Source of the DNA: Allodiplogaster sudhausi
Lineage: Eukaryota > Nematoda > Chromadorea > Rhabditida > Diplogasteridae
Assembly: GCA_945643635.1 (NCBI GenBank)
Contig: CALZFC010000031.1
Coordinates: 1,835,001 to 1,899,000 of the forward strand
Direction of reading: 5' to 3'
DNA length: 64,000 nt
Below, piece by piece: positions 8,942-41,718 of this stretch (position 1 is the stretch's first letter; the number at the start of each line of letters is the position of its first letter). A model generated the notes under the pieces. It saw nothing but the letters and a program-made list of their open reading frames with translations, was not told where the DNA came from and made no database searches. The position numbers were made by a program, and so were the translations under genes.

Positions 8942-11000
8942 GATTGCTAACACCGTACTTTTAAGAGAGCCTCTCTGTAAGGTTCAAGGAGGACGCCATT
9001 GGTGCCTGCCCCGGGGACCGATGTTCGATTTTGACTACCAGAACTTTATGAGTGATACATGGATAGATTATAAGGAAAACTAGACGGTTGAAAAGTTTGA
9101 GAAATTTTTTTTCTCCACGCCACCACCCAAAATATGTCAAAAATTCGATGTTCTGTAACTTGCTTCATTTACAAGATTTTTTACTTTTCTTTTTTTTATC
9201 TGATTTCTCATTCAAAACTGCACAAAAAAGTCCCAGATAACTGTTTCTGAAAAGATTCATTTTAATAGACTTTTTCCGGATACAAATTTTTAGGACTAAA
9301 AAAAATGTTATTTTTTGTGTTTTTTTAATTTTTGCCGGTCCATTTCCAGAGAAATCATTCCATAATATGAAAGTAGAGGAAAAAGTACATGATATATGTT
9401 TCTACGAAAAGGATTTGAGGACACCTTTTTTGGGTATCAATTTTTGAATACTATATGCGATCAAGTGCTGCACCGCAGTTTAAGTTCCATATCAGTTTTC
9501 CCTTTTTACCTTTTCATCTGCAAAGCAAGTATAATGGTGTAGTTTTTTATTCTCTACAAATCATGTCTATACGGAACTTTGATACTTCCCGAAAAATAAA
9601 GTTTAGACATAAAAATTCAATTTTTCGGTTTTTCGTATACGTCTGCCGTCGGGTTTTTTGACATTTTCCGTATTTTATAGATCGATTTCCAGATAATATT
9701 CACTGCTATCTTGAAGAGGAAAGAAAACTGCATATAATATGATTTTATTATAGGAATCTGAGAACATTATTTTTAGATACATGAATTTTAATCGGCGATA
9801 ATGTGCGGAAATGTCATCAATAGCTAGTCGACTAGTCCTGCCCCAAAATGTTCGAATTGAATTTTTCTCTCAAAATCACCCCGAGGGGGTTCTTTGATGC
9901 GAGGAACACGAATATCATGTTTATTTTTTATTATGACGTCATTTTAATAAGATACGGTAGGTGAATTGTAAAACTGTGTCGTTCAGCCATTTACCTACCG
10001 TAACTTTTTAAAATGACGTCATAATAAAAAATAAACATGATATTCGTGTTCCTCGCATCAAAGAACCCCCTTGGGGTGATTTTAAGAGAAAAATTCAATT
10101 CGAACATTTTGGGGCAGGACTTGCCGAACAGTTTTTGATGACATTTCCGCACATTATCGCTGATTAAAATTCATGTATCTAAAAATAGTGTTCTCAGATT
10201 CCTATAATAAAATGATATTCTATGCAGTTTTCTTTCCTCTTCAAGAAATCGATTTCCAGTGAATATTATCTGGAAATCGATCTATGAAATACGGAAAATG
10301 TCAAAAAAAACCCGACGGCAGACATATACGAAAAACCGAAAAATTGAATTTTTATGTCTAAACTTTATTTTTCGGGAAGTATCAAAGTTCCGTATAGACA
10401 TGATTTGTAGAGAATAAAAAACTACACCATTATACTTGCTTTGCAGATGAAAAGGTAAAAAGGGAAAACAGATATGGAGCTTAAACTGCGGTGCAGCACT
10501 TGATCGCATATAGTATTCAAAAATTGATACCCAAAAAAGGTGTCCTCAAATCCTTATATATATCATGTACTTTTTCCTCTACTTTCATATTATGGAATGA
10601 GTTCTCTGGAAATGGACCGGCAAAAATGAAAAAAGCACAAAAAATAACATTTTTTTTAGTCCTAAAAATTTGTATCCGGAAAAAGTCTATTAAAATGAAT
10701 CTTTTCAGAAACAGTTATCTGGGACTTTTTTGTGCAGTTTTGAATGAGAAATCAGATAAAAAAAGAAAAGTAAAAAATCTTGTAAATGAAGCAAGTTACA
10801 GAACATCGAATTTTTGACATATTTTGGGTGGTGGCGTGGAGAAAAAAAATTTCTCAAACTTTTCAACCGTCTAGTTTTCCTTATAATCTATCCATGTATC
10901 ATTCATAAAGTTCTGATAGTCAAAATCAAACATCGGTCCCCGGGGCAGGCAGTCCTTGACCCTTAAAGAGAGGCTCTCTTAAGTGATCGTGTTGCTAATC
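8942..11000. repeat. 2-kb near-perfect palindrome (arms about 1.02 kb, 30-nt loop)
   Basis: The left arm 8942-9962 and the right arm 9993-11000 are reverse complements with scattered single-base differences and small indels near the outer ends; the spacer is only about 30 nt (9963-9992). The innermost stem pairs gatacggtaggt with acctaccgtaac. DNA is AT-rich and has no complete gene. Both arms carry, pointing inwards, the same short reading frame ending PMFDFDYQNFM..WIDYKEN and a stop (left arm about 8990-9083 plus strand; right arm about 10871-10965 minus strand), where third-position changes outnumber replacements in the piece I compared. Such a structure could be a foldback transposon, or a recent inverted duplication of a gene 3' end. 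Confidence 0.92.
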
Positions 11001-11152
11001 GTGGTAGGAGTTTTTCCCTTATGATCTCCTTTAACCAGCAATGTCGAATTTCAAAGTCCGACGAATTTAATTCTGCGTATTTCATTCTTACTCTCTCTCT
11101 CTCTCTTTTTATCTTTTTTTGGTAACGTCAAGTAATAATATTTTAATTATTT

Positions 11153-11158
11153 TTTATT
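11153..11158 (-). terminator. Polyadenylation signal AATAAA
   Basis: AATAAA on the minus strand, about 115 nt past the stop codon of the small membrane-protein gene at 11272-12222. Confidence 0.4.
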
Positions 11159-11271
11159 CACAAATAAAATTGGTTTCGCGTACGAAGGCATAATCATCGT
11201 TATCGATATGATAATAATGCGGCATCGTTATCCTAGAAAGAAAAAGGTCGAAGAAAGGAGTGGGAGAACTT

Positions 11272-12222
11272 CTAGATGAATAGCTCATTGGCCGCTCTTT
11301 GCTGTCTCTGAGCATCGTCTTCGCCTAAACCGAAGACATAAGTCCAATCTCCTGTACGAACGCTGATTGTGAGGGAACCCAGTAGAGATATGAACTGAAA
11401 ATGAATAGGAAGATTCCCTTAAGCGAGGGCGATTAGCAGACCTTTAAATAAAAATGCCAACAGTGCAACAACCCCAAGAGGAAAGTGATGATTGCAAAAG
11501 TAAATAAATTCAACTTTTAAAAAAAAGTTCCAAAAAACCTTTCCGGGTCGCGTCAATTTTGAGATACTTAGCTATCTAGTAATATGGTGAGAACGTCTTT
11601 TTGGCAAAATAAGTGAAAAAATAATAGAAATAGTTTTTCTATGTACACTCTATTCAAGAATTCATGTCAGAGATAAATATTTAATAGTGATTTATGATTT
11701 GCATGCAATTAGCTTTCAATTCCACCAATCCGATTATAAATGGAGATTTGCCTTGCCTCAGATAAGGTAAAACTTTCTTGTAAGTGATAAGCAAAGAGAA
11801 GTGTTTGGAATGTCCATTGAAAAGCATTTTGCACTCTTATTTTCTCGTGATGTTCAAGTAGCGAAAACGTATATTTCCCCCGCGAGATTCTTCAGTAGCC
11901 AGCTCAAATTCTTATCACTTTCCTCGTGTTGCCGCAGCCAATGTGGCTGGAATTCTCGCACTCCACTAGAAAATGGGCGAGATGAAACTATAAAACGAAA
12001 AAAAAAGTTTAAAAAAGATATACAAAAATAATTTTTAAATGGGTTCAAAGAAGATTAAGCATTCTGGAATGGCCTGCATTACCGGAAAGGAACAACTGAA
12101 TCACACCGGCTAACACAAAGTATGGACAAAAGAGTAACAAACCGCAAATGGGATGACAATTTTTCGAGATTAGGAGGGCGTTGTAGAAACGATTCCTCAT
12201 TGTCATCAAAGATTGCCCTCAT
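11272..12222 (-). CDS. Small membrane protein, unrecognised
   Basis: Proposed exons: 12115-12222, 11869-11946, 11442-11513 and 11272-11394, all joined in phase 0, about 126 aa. The first exon reads MRAIFDDNEESFLQRPPNLE then a hydrophobic end; the second is charged (PHWLRQHEESDKNLSWLLKN); the third and start of the fourth form a long hydrophobic segment (FAIITFLLGLLHCWHFYLK followed by FISLLGSLTISV), then a hydrophilic tail ending DDAQRQQRAANELFI. The terminal exon is the strongest part: it follows a good acceptor and has coding-like composition. The 47-nt intron between exons 3 and 4 is short, and the first donor (TGT|GTTAGC) is of a type used elsewhere in this window. No family recognised; exon 1 and the start are uncertain. 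Confidence 0.45.
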
Positions 12223-12746
12223 ATTGCGTCCAAATATTTTTCGTATGATTTTACAACCAAACGTACAATGTCGAACGTCCGTGGCCTCTTTCTCTCTTTC
12301 TCTCTCTCTCTCTCCCTCTGTCTCTCTTTCTCTCTCCCTCTCTTTCTCTACCACTATCACTATTTTTCTCTCTCTTTTTCTCTCCCTCCCTCCCTCTCTC
12401 TCTTTCTCTATCACTATCTCTCTCTCTCTTTCTTTGTCTCTTCTCTCTCTTCTTTCCATGCCTCCACATGGCATGCGCGTTCATTAGTTTCGGTGGCTGC
12501 TTGCTGATAGTGAAGGGAGTGATGTGAGTGCTTCTTCATGGCAATTCACTGTAAAAAGGGCCGCCGCCTGGGTAGCTTCAATCTCTGCTCATTCGAATTA
12601 TAAATAAATTTGCCTGTTGCAGTTTTTTTCCATGATTATAGGAATTTTTTTTCTGCATAGTGCTGAAATTTAGATTGACGAGGCATCTTTAAAAAAATTA
12701 TTTTCTCTCCACGTTCCAACTCCTTACTTCCCCCTTTTTCTCTCTC

Positions 12747-12777
<31 letters not shown>

Positions 12778-12860
12778 TTCTTTCTCATGGAATTTCTGTT
12801 GACGAATCGCAGGTTCTCCTTGAGGCTCTTCGTGGGTGACAGTCGGGAGGAGGGTTGACG
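12223..12860. promoter_or_regulatory. Divergent intergenic region with CT tracts
   Basis: This interval separates the small membrane-protein gene (minus) from the acyltransferase gene (plus) and probably contains both promoters. It holds two pyrimidine-rich blocks on the plus strand, 12290-12465 and 12730-12785, made of CT, CTTT and CTCC units. Overlapping open frames of Ser/Leu and Arg/Glu repeats on both strands are by-products of these tracts. Confidence 0.5.
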
Positions 12861-13988
12861 ATGAGGCGGACTCTCGTTTCTCTTCTCTTTCTCTTCGTCT
12901 TCCTCTTTCCTCCCGTGCTCGCAGATCCTCTCGCTTCAGCCTGGCACTTCATTCAACAGCAGAGACTGCACACGCCGCGCGATCTGGTTTGAAATTCCCT
13001 TACGTCTTTTTAAAAAAAATATACATACATATATTTTCAAAAAAAACCAGTATAATCGTCCTCTTCTTTCCCAGCCGTTTCTCGAAGATGCCGACTCAGT
13101 GGGTTTGGAGAGGCTCCTGCTGAGCATCGCCGGCGAGGAGTTTGAGCAGAGCGGAGATGTGAGGGAAGCCGCTTCCTTCACTCTCCCCACCGGCCTCCCT
13201 CCCTGGTATCCAACTCTCCCTCCTCATCTCAACACGACCACGCCTGCCAACGAATGCCAAGTCGAATAATTAATGCGTTTTCTTTTTACAATTTATTATC
13301 GGATTGTTGACTTCCCCTTGAAAAACCCCTTACTCCACTAGTATGATATTTAATATTCTGTTAGTTACAATTTGATTATTCAGGCAGACATCCAATACAT
13401 GGCTCAAAGCCTAATCATGAAGATTCGAAGTCCGAATGACACTGCTAACAACGAATTCTTCAGAAACGCCCTCTTGCCAGGTGAGGTCATTTTTCCATTC
13501 AGATGACGCTGTTTTTGAAATGATTCTTTTGCAAAACTTGGTTCTAAAAAAGTACATGTTTACAATTTGTCGTAAAGGAAGAGCCGATAACGGCAGATTC
13601 AGTAGCAGAGCTGTAAAAAGATAAGAGAAGAACCTGCATGAGCACTGCTAGATTATCAAAAGTTTATGGAATAAGACATATTATCGTATTTGTACATGTT
13701 CTAATCTGATGAGCATGTTGTATATCATGTAAAAAAATAAATAAATTTGCCTATGCATGTAATTAGAACTGCTTGAGCGCTCGATGCTTCTGGCAAGCCG
13801 GGAGCGGGCCTTCTTCGTGGACATCTCTCCTTCTCGGGATTCTTCAAGCAATGCCGAGCCATCTCCTTCGAGAGCACGCGCAAGCTGCACAAGATGAACT
13901 TCTTTCGGTAGAGGAGTGATTAGATGAAGGAAGATGGGAGGGATGAGAGAGGGCAAGGAGACAGAAAGAGAAAGAGAGAGAAAGAGAT

Positions 13989-14032
<44 letters not shown>

Positions 14033-14317
14033 GTGGTTACAAGATGTCTCAAAAACTAAGGGTTAACTTTTGTGCTGACGAAAGTTACATAATATTTATA
14101 GGATTACTTTCAAACGTTCGGAGAAGACTTGGAAAAATCATTGCTAACAATTTCCAAAAATATCGGTCCTTTTTTTACAGATAAACAATGAGTAGACCGC
14201 TGATCAGCTACTTTCTTATCTCAATTGCCCTGTAAAAACTTACAAAGTTGTCAGCGTTGACGGTTGTGTAATTGGATCAGGCTGAAGAGAAGAAGAGATA
14301 AGACTAGAGAAAGCGCA

Positions 14318-14368
<51 letters not shown>

Positions 14369-16334
14369 GAAAGAGAAAGCAACACATAGACAAAGAGGGA
14401 CGTAGATAGACCGAGTGATAAGAAGTAGCAAGCACGGAAAAATAACCTGAGACCAAATGTACATACACAATTGCATGAATAGTATTTTTTTTACACACAA
14501 GGTTATCACGATAATCATACCCGTAGTAAAACCGCAGAGTGGTGGACAAATTAAATAGAGATAGTGCTCGGGGAGAGAGGGGAAGCAAGTAAGAGGCAGA
14601 TGGGGTTGAGAGAGTAGGAAAGAGAGTGAGAGGAGGAGATGGAGAGAAGGTAGATATAAGCTTGGACCTTGCTACTGAAGCAGAAGTCGCTTTACAATAA
14701 GGAGGGTACTTAATGTCATGAATGAAAGGCATGACATCAGAGTGTACTCTCTCGGAAGAAGATTCCAACCTTTCCAGCCCGAACACTTGCCCGTTTACAG
14801 CTCAGTGTCGTTATGGGAAAGTATAGTATGACGACGCAGAAAAGGAAGTGGAAATAGATCCGAGTGGAAAAAGGAACTAAATATTGATATCTCTATTCCA
14901 AGGCGTAGTCAATTGTGTCACAACTTTCACTGTTGAGAAGTAGGAGAAGGTAAAGTGGAAAGAGTGCCTTTGAGTGTGTTCTATGACGTGTCTCTGCGCC
15001 CGAAGAGCACTCCCGGTGCATGCCACGCCTTCCTCTCCGTCGATCTCTGCCTCCCCGAGTCATGCAACTCCACTGAACTCTGGAACGTCTTGCTTAGAGG
15101 TTGTCTGAGAAACTTTATTCTTTATTGCAGAAAAATAGTTTATTTCTCTAAATTATGATTTTAGAGCGACAATAAACAATAAGTACAAAAAGTCAGGCAA
15201 AGAAATGAGCACTTCTTCCATCTGCACGGTGGCTGCGAACAATGAAGGCAAATTTGAAGCCATCGCGGGAACCTACATTGTCGGGTACTGTAGTGCAGCT
15301 AATTTCTGAATGGAATCAAAGATACTCCTTTTGTATGCGGGAGATCAATTGTAATAAGTTTGAATGACAAACGAAAGTTTATTGTTTTTATGTTTAAAAA
15401 AATAGTACTTCTCTTGAGGATCATCATGGCCGTCCTCGTCGTGATCTCTGTAGTTTCTGGCTTCTTCGATTTCTATATCCATCCTCATCTCAAAGAACAC
15501 GAAATTACCAAGAGTTAGCTTTAGCTTTTGTTATTATTAAAAAGAAATTTTTGCTACAATGAAATATTCAACTGTAGAGTCATGATGATTTTAAAATAGT
15601 TAATGAAAAAAAAGCTACAATCTATCTCTATTCAGCTCTGGCCTACCGCATGTTCCACGCCTTTTCTATGTACACCAACGTGCGAGAGATCTTCACGGTT
15701 GGCAACACGAACAAGGTTTGCCTTTCCGGCACATAAGCTATGCATTTTTGAAGTCTTTTTACTGAATGTATTAAAATATCTTCTAACATAAAAAAGGACA
15801 AAATACAATATTACCATACTCTTTTGTAATTAGTAAAAGAAATAAAGTAAGGCAACCGTTGCAGGAGGGCCAAATCGGCCCCGTGCATTGCATTCGATTC
15901 TTCAGCATGTGCTGGGTGATCATAGGTCATCTCATGAATATCTACGTCGGCATGAGCAGTTACCTCTTTCCCCTTCTACTTCTTCCTCTTTTTAGCTGTT
16001 ACAAAGGCTAAAATAGGAAAGAAATTGCAGCAAATCCCCTTGACGTAGCCGACGAGTTCAAGCAGGTCACGACTGGCTTCCTCGTGAATGCCTACTTCTC
16101 TGTCGACTCTTTCTTCTTCCTTTCCGGCCTTCTCCTCGGCTTTGTCTTCTTCAAGGTTTAAAGCATTTTTTGTTACAAATTATAATGTTCAAATTATTGT
16201 CTGATTTTTAGGGCGTTAAAAGGAACCGTCGCCAGGCGCTGTCTCCCATGACGTGGGTCATGTTCTATGTTCATCGCATTCTTAGGTATGTTTCTCTTTA
16301 TGCATGTCTTCTCTCTCCTTTTCTCTTTCGACAT

Positions 16335-16365
<31 letters not shown>

Positions 16366-17487
16366 TTTCCTCTCTCACATTCTCTTTCTCTAGACTCTCT
16401 CCTCCCTACTTCTTCGCCATTCTCTTTTACACCTTCGTCTTCCTCAATTGGATTGTCGACATGCCCGCTTTCATGTGGCCGCCGGGATACAAAGATCCTG
16501 ATCCATGCAGGTTCATGTGTATTTTGAAATTAAATATGTATATACACCCAGTCAAGCACATATGACTTATTCATCGTCATTAATTAATAATAAAAATTAA
16601 GATTAGTATGCATAACTGCAAAAAAACTTGAAAGTAGCGTTCCTCAGGCAAAACTGGTGGATCAACCTTCTCTACCTCCACAACTTTATCGACTACGAAC
16701 ACCAAGTTTGTGCTTTTCTTTCTTTCTTTCACTATCTCCATTGCTTGCACTATCTCTTTCGCTCCTTTCATCTGACTCTCTTTATAAAATATGTTTTTCC
16801 TTCTTTCTCTCCCTCCCTCTCTCTATCTTGTTATCTCTTTCTTTCTCTCTCGTGCTCTCTCTCTCTCTCTTTCTCTTTCTCTCTCTCTCTTGATCCCCCT
16901 CCATCTCTACAGTTCATTTTTTTCTCTCTCAAATCTCTATCTCTCTTTCATTGTCAGTGCTACCTCATCTCGTGGTACCTCGCGACGGATCTGCAGATCT
17001 ACCTCTTCACTCCCCTCATCCTCTTTCCTCTAGTCATCTCTCCCATTCTCGGTCTCTCCGTCGCTGCCGCCTTCTTTGCTCTCTCTACAGGTCATAAAAA
17101 AAATTAATATGCGTTTATTTACTTAATTTTATTCTTATTCATTAAAACTACTTGGTGGAAATTCAAAGACTTAATTTTGTTGATGCAGGCGCCAATGTCT
17201 TCGAGACGTTCCACTACTACTTCCCGCCTTCTGACCTCGAGTTTGGCCAGAAGGACCCGCGCGCCAAGGATCACACCATGGGGTTCGTGGCCTGCCATTC
17301 TATGTTTTGAGCATTTTAAATGCGATCCGAAAATTATAACTTAATCTTCGGTAAAATTTTCATTTAGCACGTACACGGAGATGATGTACAACGCGCCGTG
17401 GATCCGCTGCCAGATCTACATTATTGGCATGCTAGTCGGATGGTTCCTCCAGATCAAAGGAAACCGAATGCGTATTAACCGAGTCCG

Positions 17488-17542
<55 letters not shown>

Positions 17543-19110
17543 TTTCTCTCTGTCTCTCTGTCTCTCTCTCGCTCTCTTTCTCTATCTCTTCTCTTGTTAC
17601 TCTCTGTCTCTCATTCTTTCTGTTCCTGCTCTCGTTGCTATATTTTCCCGCTCTCTCTGTCTCAAGACTCTCCCACATCATCAGGGACTCAACATCATCC
17701 TCTGGATTCTGAGTATCTCGCTTATGCTAGCGGCGGTGCTTGGCCTCTACGACTGGGTCAACGGTACATACAATGACAATTTTCCCAGTGCACACACATA
17801 TCATCCCCACTTTCCAAATATTACACGTTTTCTTCTTTTATGCACCAAATGAATTTTGGAGGTACCTACATGGCCCTCGGCTGGCGCGCCGCGTACTCTT
17901 CCCTCTCCAAGGTTGCCTGGGGCGTCGGTCTCTCTTGGCTGGTCATTTCTTGCTTCTACGGATACGGAGGTTTACACTAAATTTTTCTTGCTAAAGAAAT
18001 GCTTTGTGATTAAGTAGCAACGACTTCTCCTGCCCATTAATAATAGTCTGGTTTTCACTGCTTTTTCCCTTGCTTCCCTCGTTCTCGCTGTCATAGCCAT
18101 CCCCTCTCTCCATTTCCCTCTCCTTCCCTCTCACCACTCTCTCTGCTTCTCCCTGGCAGGGGTTGTGAATGCCTTCATGTCTTGGAACATCTTCGTGCCC
18201 CTGGGCCGTCTCTCGTACTCTGCATACCTCGTTCACTACTTCATCGTTGTCTACTACATTGGCATGGCCTGGCTGCCTCGCACTTACTTCAGCTTCTCCG
18301 AAGCGGTTTCTCCTTGCAATTTTCATTAACTAGATAAATAGTGAGTTAATAAAATGTTCATCTAAACATTTTACAAATTCTTTGAAGAGGAAAAGCTCAC
18401 TAAAAACGAAAAAAATGAGCAGTTTAGGTGCTAAGCACGCTGATCCCCTGCATCTTCGTGACGTATCTCATTGCAACTCTCTGGACAGCTGTCTTCGAGG
18501 TGCCATTCGCAAAGGTACATGAAGGCCAAATATCGAAGTGGTTGACTAGAATTACGCAAGAATGCTCACTTTATCGGAATGCTGAAACTGTAATTATGAA
18601 GCGATCGTGAACTTGAAATGTCTTCTGCAATGTGATGCGTGAGCAAGCATCGGACTGGCTGGGTGTTCACTCCCAAGTGCTCCCTGCCACAGATAGAAAT
18701 GATGCTCATTGGCGGACTTCGCCTTGGAAGGACGCCGGCAGCCAAAGTTAAAGAGCCGGAAGCTGCAGCCGCGCCAGCCGATGTTGAGAAGGCCGCCGGC
18801 GGTGGTTAGCTGCTCTTTTCCAAAATTACTTCAATCTTATTAGAGTTTTATTTTAATATTCAATTTCTTTTTATCTAAAAATTTATAACACAAAAGTGCA
18901 ATTCAATTTGATTCTCATTTAAAGAAGTTAGGCATAGCGAACTGGTTTATCTAATTCCTCTTTTTGACTAGTTATTTTCCCTTCCCTTTCCAAGGCGAGA
19001 ATGTTGCGAAGGAAGAGCAGGCGACCGTTGCCGACGACGAGAAACCAGCATCGAATGGTGCTCAGGTCGCGCCGTCATCGGAGAACGAAAAGCAGCCCGG
19101 CTGGTCCTAG
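12861..19110 (+). CDS. NRF-6-type multipass acyltransferase (NRF domain + acyltransferase 3)
   Basis: About 821 aa from 21 well-phased exons plus one doubtful microexon: 12861-12986, 13075-13260, 13384-13480, 13778-13907, (14801-14820), 14944-15099, 15167-15284, 15419-15513, 15636-15715, 15865-15958, 16031-16155, 16212-16285, 16394-16510, 16648-16705, 16958-17090, 17189-17282, 17368-17482, 17685-17763, 17862-17969, 18160-18305, 18428-18514, 18693-18804, 18995-19110. The signal peptide (MRRTLVSLLFLFVFLFPPVLA) is typical. An NRF domain follows with ALDASGKPGAGLLRGHLSF and Cys pairs ending CLPESCNSTEL. Then come the acyltransferase 3 helices with hallmark pieces: RFFSMCWVIIGH, SVDSFFFLSGLL, YVHRILRLSP, WWINLLYLHNF and WYLATDLQIYL. 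The tail is acidic (KEPEAAAAPADVEKA...NEKQPGWS). Relatives such as C. elegans NRF-6 act in the membrane, linked to lipid or drug transport; the substrate is unknown. Weak point: between exon 4 and 14944 the phases only agree if the 20-nt microexon is used. Confidence 0.9.
13961..14380. repeat. (GA)n tracts in an acyltransferase intron
   Basis: Two purine tracts on the plus strand, about 13961-14031 and 14315-14380, lie in the longest intron of the acyltransferase gene, the one where exon phases are hard to reconcile. Confidence 0.9.
16330..17680. repeat. CT-rich simple repeats within acyltransferase introns
   Basis: Pyrimidine tracts fill most of the introns at about 16300-16393, 16720-16950 and 17490-17680. 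Each starts roughly 10-30 nt after the 5' splice site and, in the first two, runs up to the acceptor, so it doubles as polypyrimidine tract. Confidence 0.9.
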
Positions 19111-20578
19111 CACGACCATTCACTTACAGTAGTAATTCCGAATTGGGTTGATCAATTTTGCTTCAAAAAAAGTATTATCATTACTATTAATGTCGTCTTG
19201 TCTTTCACCTTTCCTCTGCTGTTGTTCATTCACTTCGAGCGACCCCCCAAATACTCGGTCACTACAAAGCGTCGTACATGTAAAGCTCTTTATTCACTGC
19301 GGAATAAAATAAGAACTGACTTTACAGCCAAGAGAGAAGAGAAGGAGAACAATGACTGCGTAGTGATGGGGGAAGAAAAGAGAAAAGCGGGACTTCTGTA
19401 TGTGCTACTACCAATAAATATGTTCGGTTTACTCCAATCTGCGGAGAGAGTAACAATGATTGCATGCACAATGCATTCCAAGAGAATCTTAAGTATTAGG
19501 TGGAAGAAAGGAGAAGTGGTGCTGCATCCTCATTTTATGCTTCTTTTTTTATACAGATTTTATTAAATTAGCAAAGAAAAACCAGGATTAATGGGCTTAC
19601 TAAAATGCATTTTCATTTTCAATCGCCGGCCAAGAATATCAAAAGCTTGTGACGCCTCATGCGCTTTTTCAGTAGGCAGCAAAAATACTGCAAACTGGAA
19701 GAATAGCAACATACAATATATCTCATACAGCATGACAATACATTAAATATGCAGTAAACAAACACAGCGAAGCTCGTCTACTGGTTCAAAGATAATGTTC
19801 TCTTCTGGAAAAATATGGGGATTGACAGTCGCAAAATGATTACAATTCTAGAGTACCACGCAGTCAATGAAGAGTTCAATTTATGCGCCAGGGAGAGAGA
19901 GAGAATACAAGCAAGTACAGGAGGAAGAGGACAGTAATAGAGGGAGGGAGCGAGAGAGATAGAGAAAGAGAGAGAGAGAGAGAAAGAGAGAGAATTACTA
20001 CTCGTCTATCAGTGGGAGGTATACTGTCTGTATTACACCAAAATGAGAGAGCGGCGAGTCCACCGGAAAAGCTGTTGGGTCGGCCAGGAAAGGGAGAGGA
20101 GAGAGAGAGAGAGAACATGCAATGGAGATAACTGGCTGTGGAGAGCGGGCTACTGGGATGGACAGTCAAAGACGAAGAGGGAGAAGAGGATACGGTAAGG
20201 GGGAATTGGTCACCGGTCATCGATTCTTGCACGCATCATAGAGAAAGAGTGAGGAAGATAAGAGAGAGCGAGTTGGTGAGAGGACGAGAGAAAGAGAGAA
20301 ATCTTCGAGGGTTCAATGAATCTACAAGAAATGCAACTTTTCAAAGCAATCACGAAAATGTCGAGCGAGCACAGAGGATCTCGGGGAACTATGTACAATT
20401 TCAATGCCAGATCCACTGCAGCAAATGCTGCTTCCTTTCATGGGGAACAATTTCTTTTTACAAGTATGACATACAAGAATGCGGACTGGAAGCGTGGATG
20501 CTGAGGCTATTATTATGAGTGATGATGAGTAACCAGGAGGAAAAGAGACTAGAAGGGAGGGGAGAGAGCGCTGCTCTG
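19111..20578. other. Convergent intergenic region, 3' UTRs
   Basis: The acyltransferase (plus) and CRIM1-like (minus) genes converge here. I see no coding sequence. A GA tract occupies about 19935-19995, with smaller purine runs up to 20300. Confidence 0.5.
19303..19308 (+). terminator. Polyadenylation signal AATAAA (acyltransferase gene)
   Basis: The first AATAAA downstream of the acyltransferase stop, 193 nt past it. A second copy near 19412 could also be used. Confidence 0.5.
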
Positions 20579-20584
20579 TTTATT
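20579..20584 (-). terminator. Polyadenylation signal AATAAA (CRIM1-like gene)
   Basis: AATAAA on the minus strand, about 170 nt after the stop codon of the CRIM1-like gene. Confidence 0.5.
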
Positions 20585-20752
20585 TCCTGTTCAAGCTTCT
20601 TTTTCTGCGTAGATCCAAAACAAATCAATGACAAAATAATGCATCGGAAAATAATAAGATCAAAAGTGTAGAATAAAAAGGATTCGGGACTCTTTGGTTG
20701 CTGGCGCCTTAGGCTCTTAGGGAATAAGGCAGCTCCGAGAATGAAGGCTGCC

Positions 20753-41718
<20,966 letters not shown>

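Noticed and set aside
9455..9661. 68-codon frame mirrored at 10282-10509
   Set aside because: Its presence in both palindrome arms only reflects arm identity; composition is that of AT-rich non-coding DNA.
12079..12507. Overlapping long frames of Ser/Leu and Arg/Glu repeats on both strands
   Set aside because: They are translations of CT/GA simple repeats, which are open in several frames by nature.
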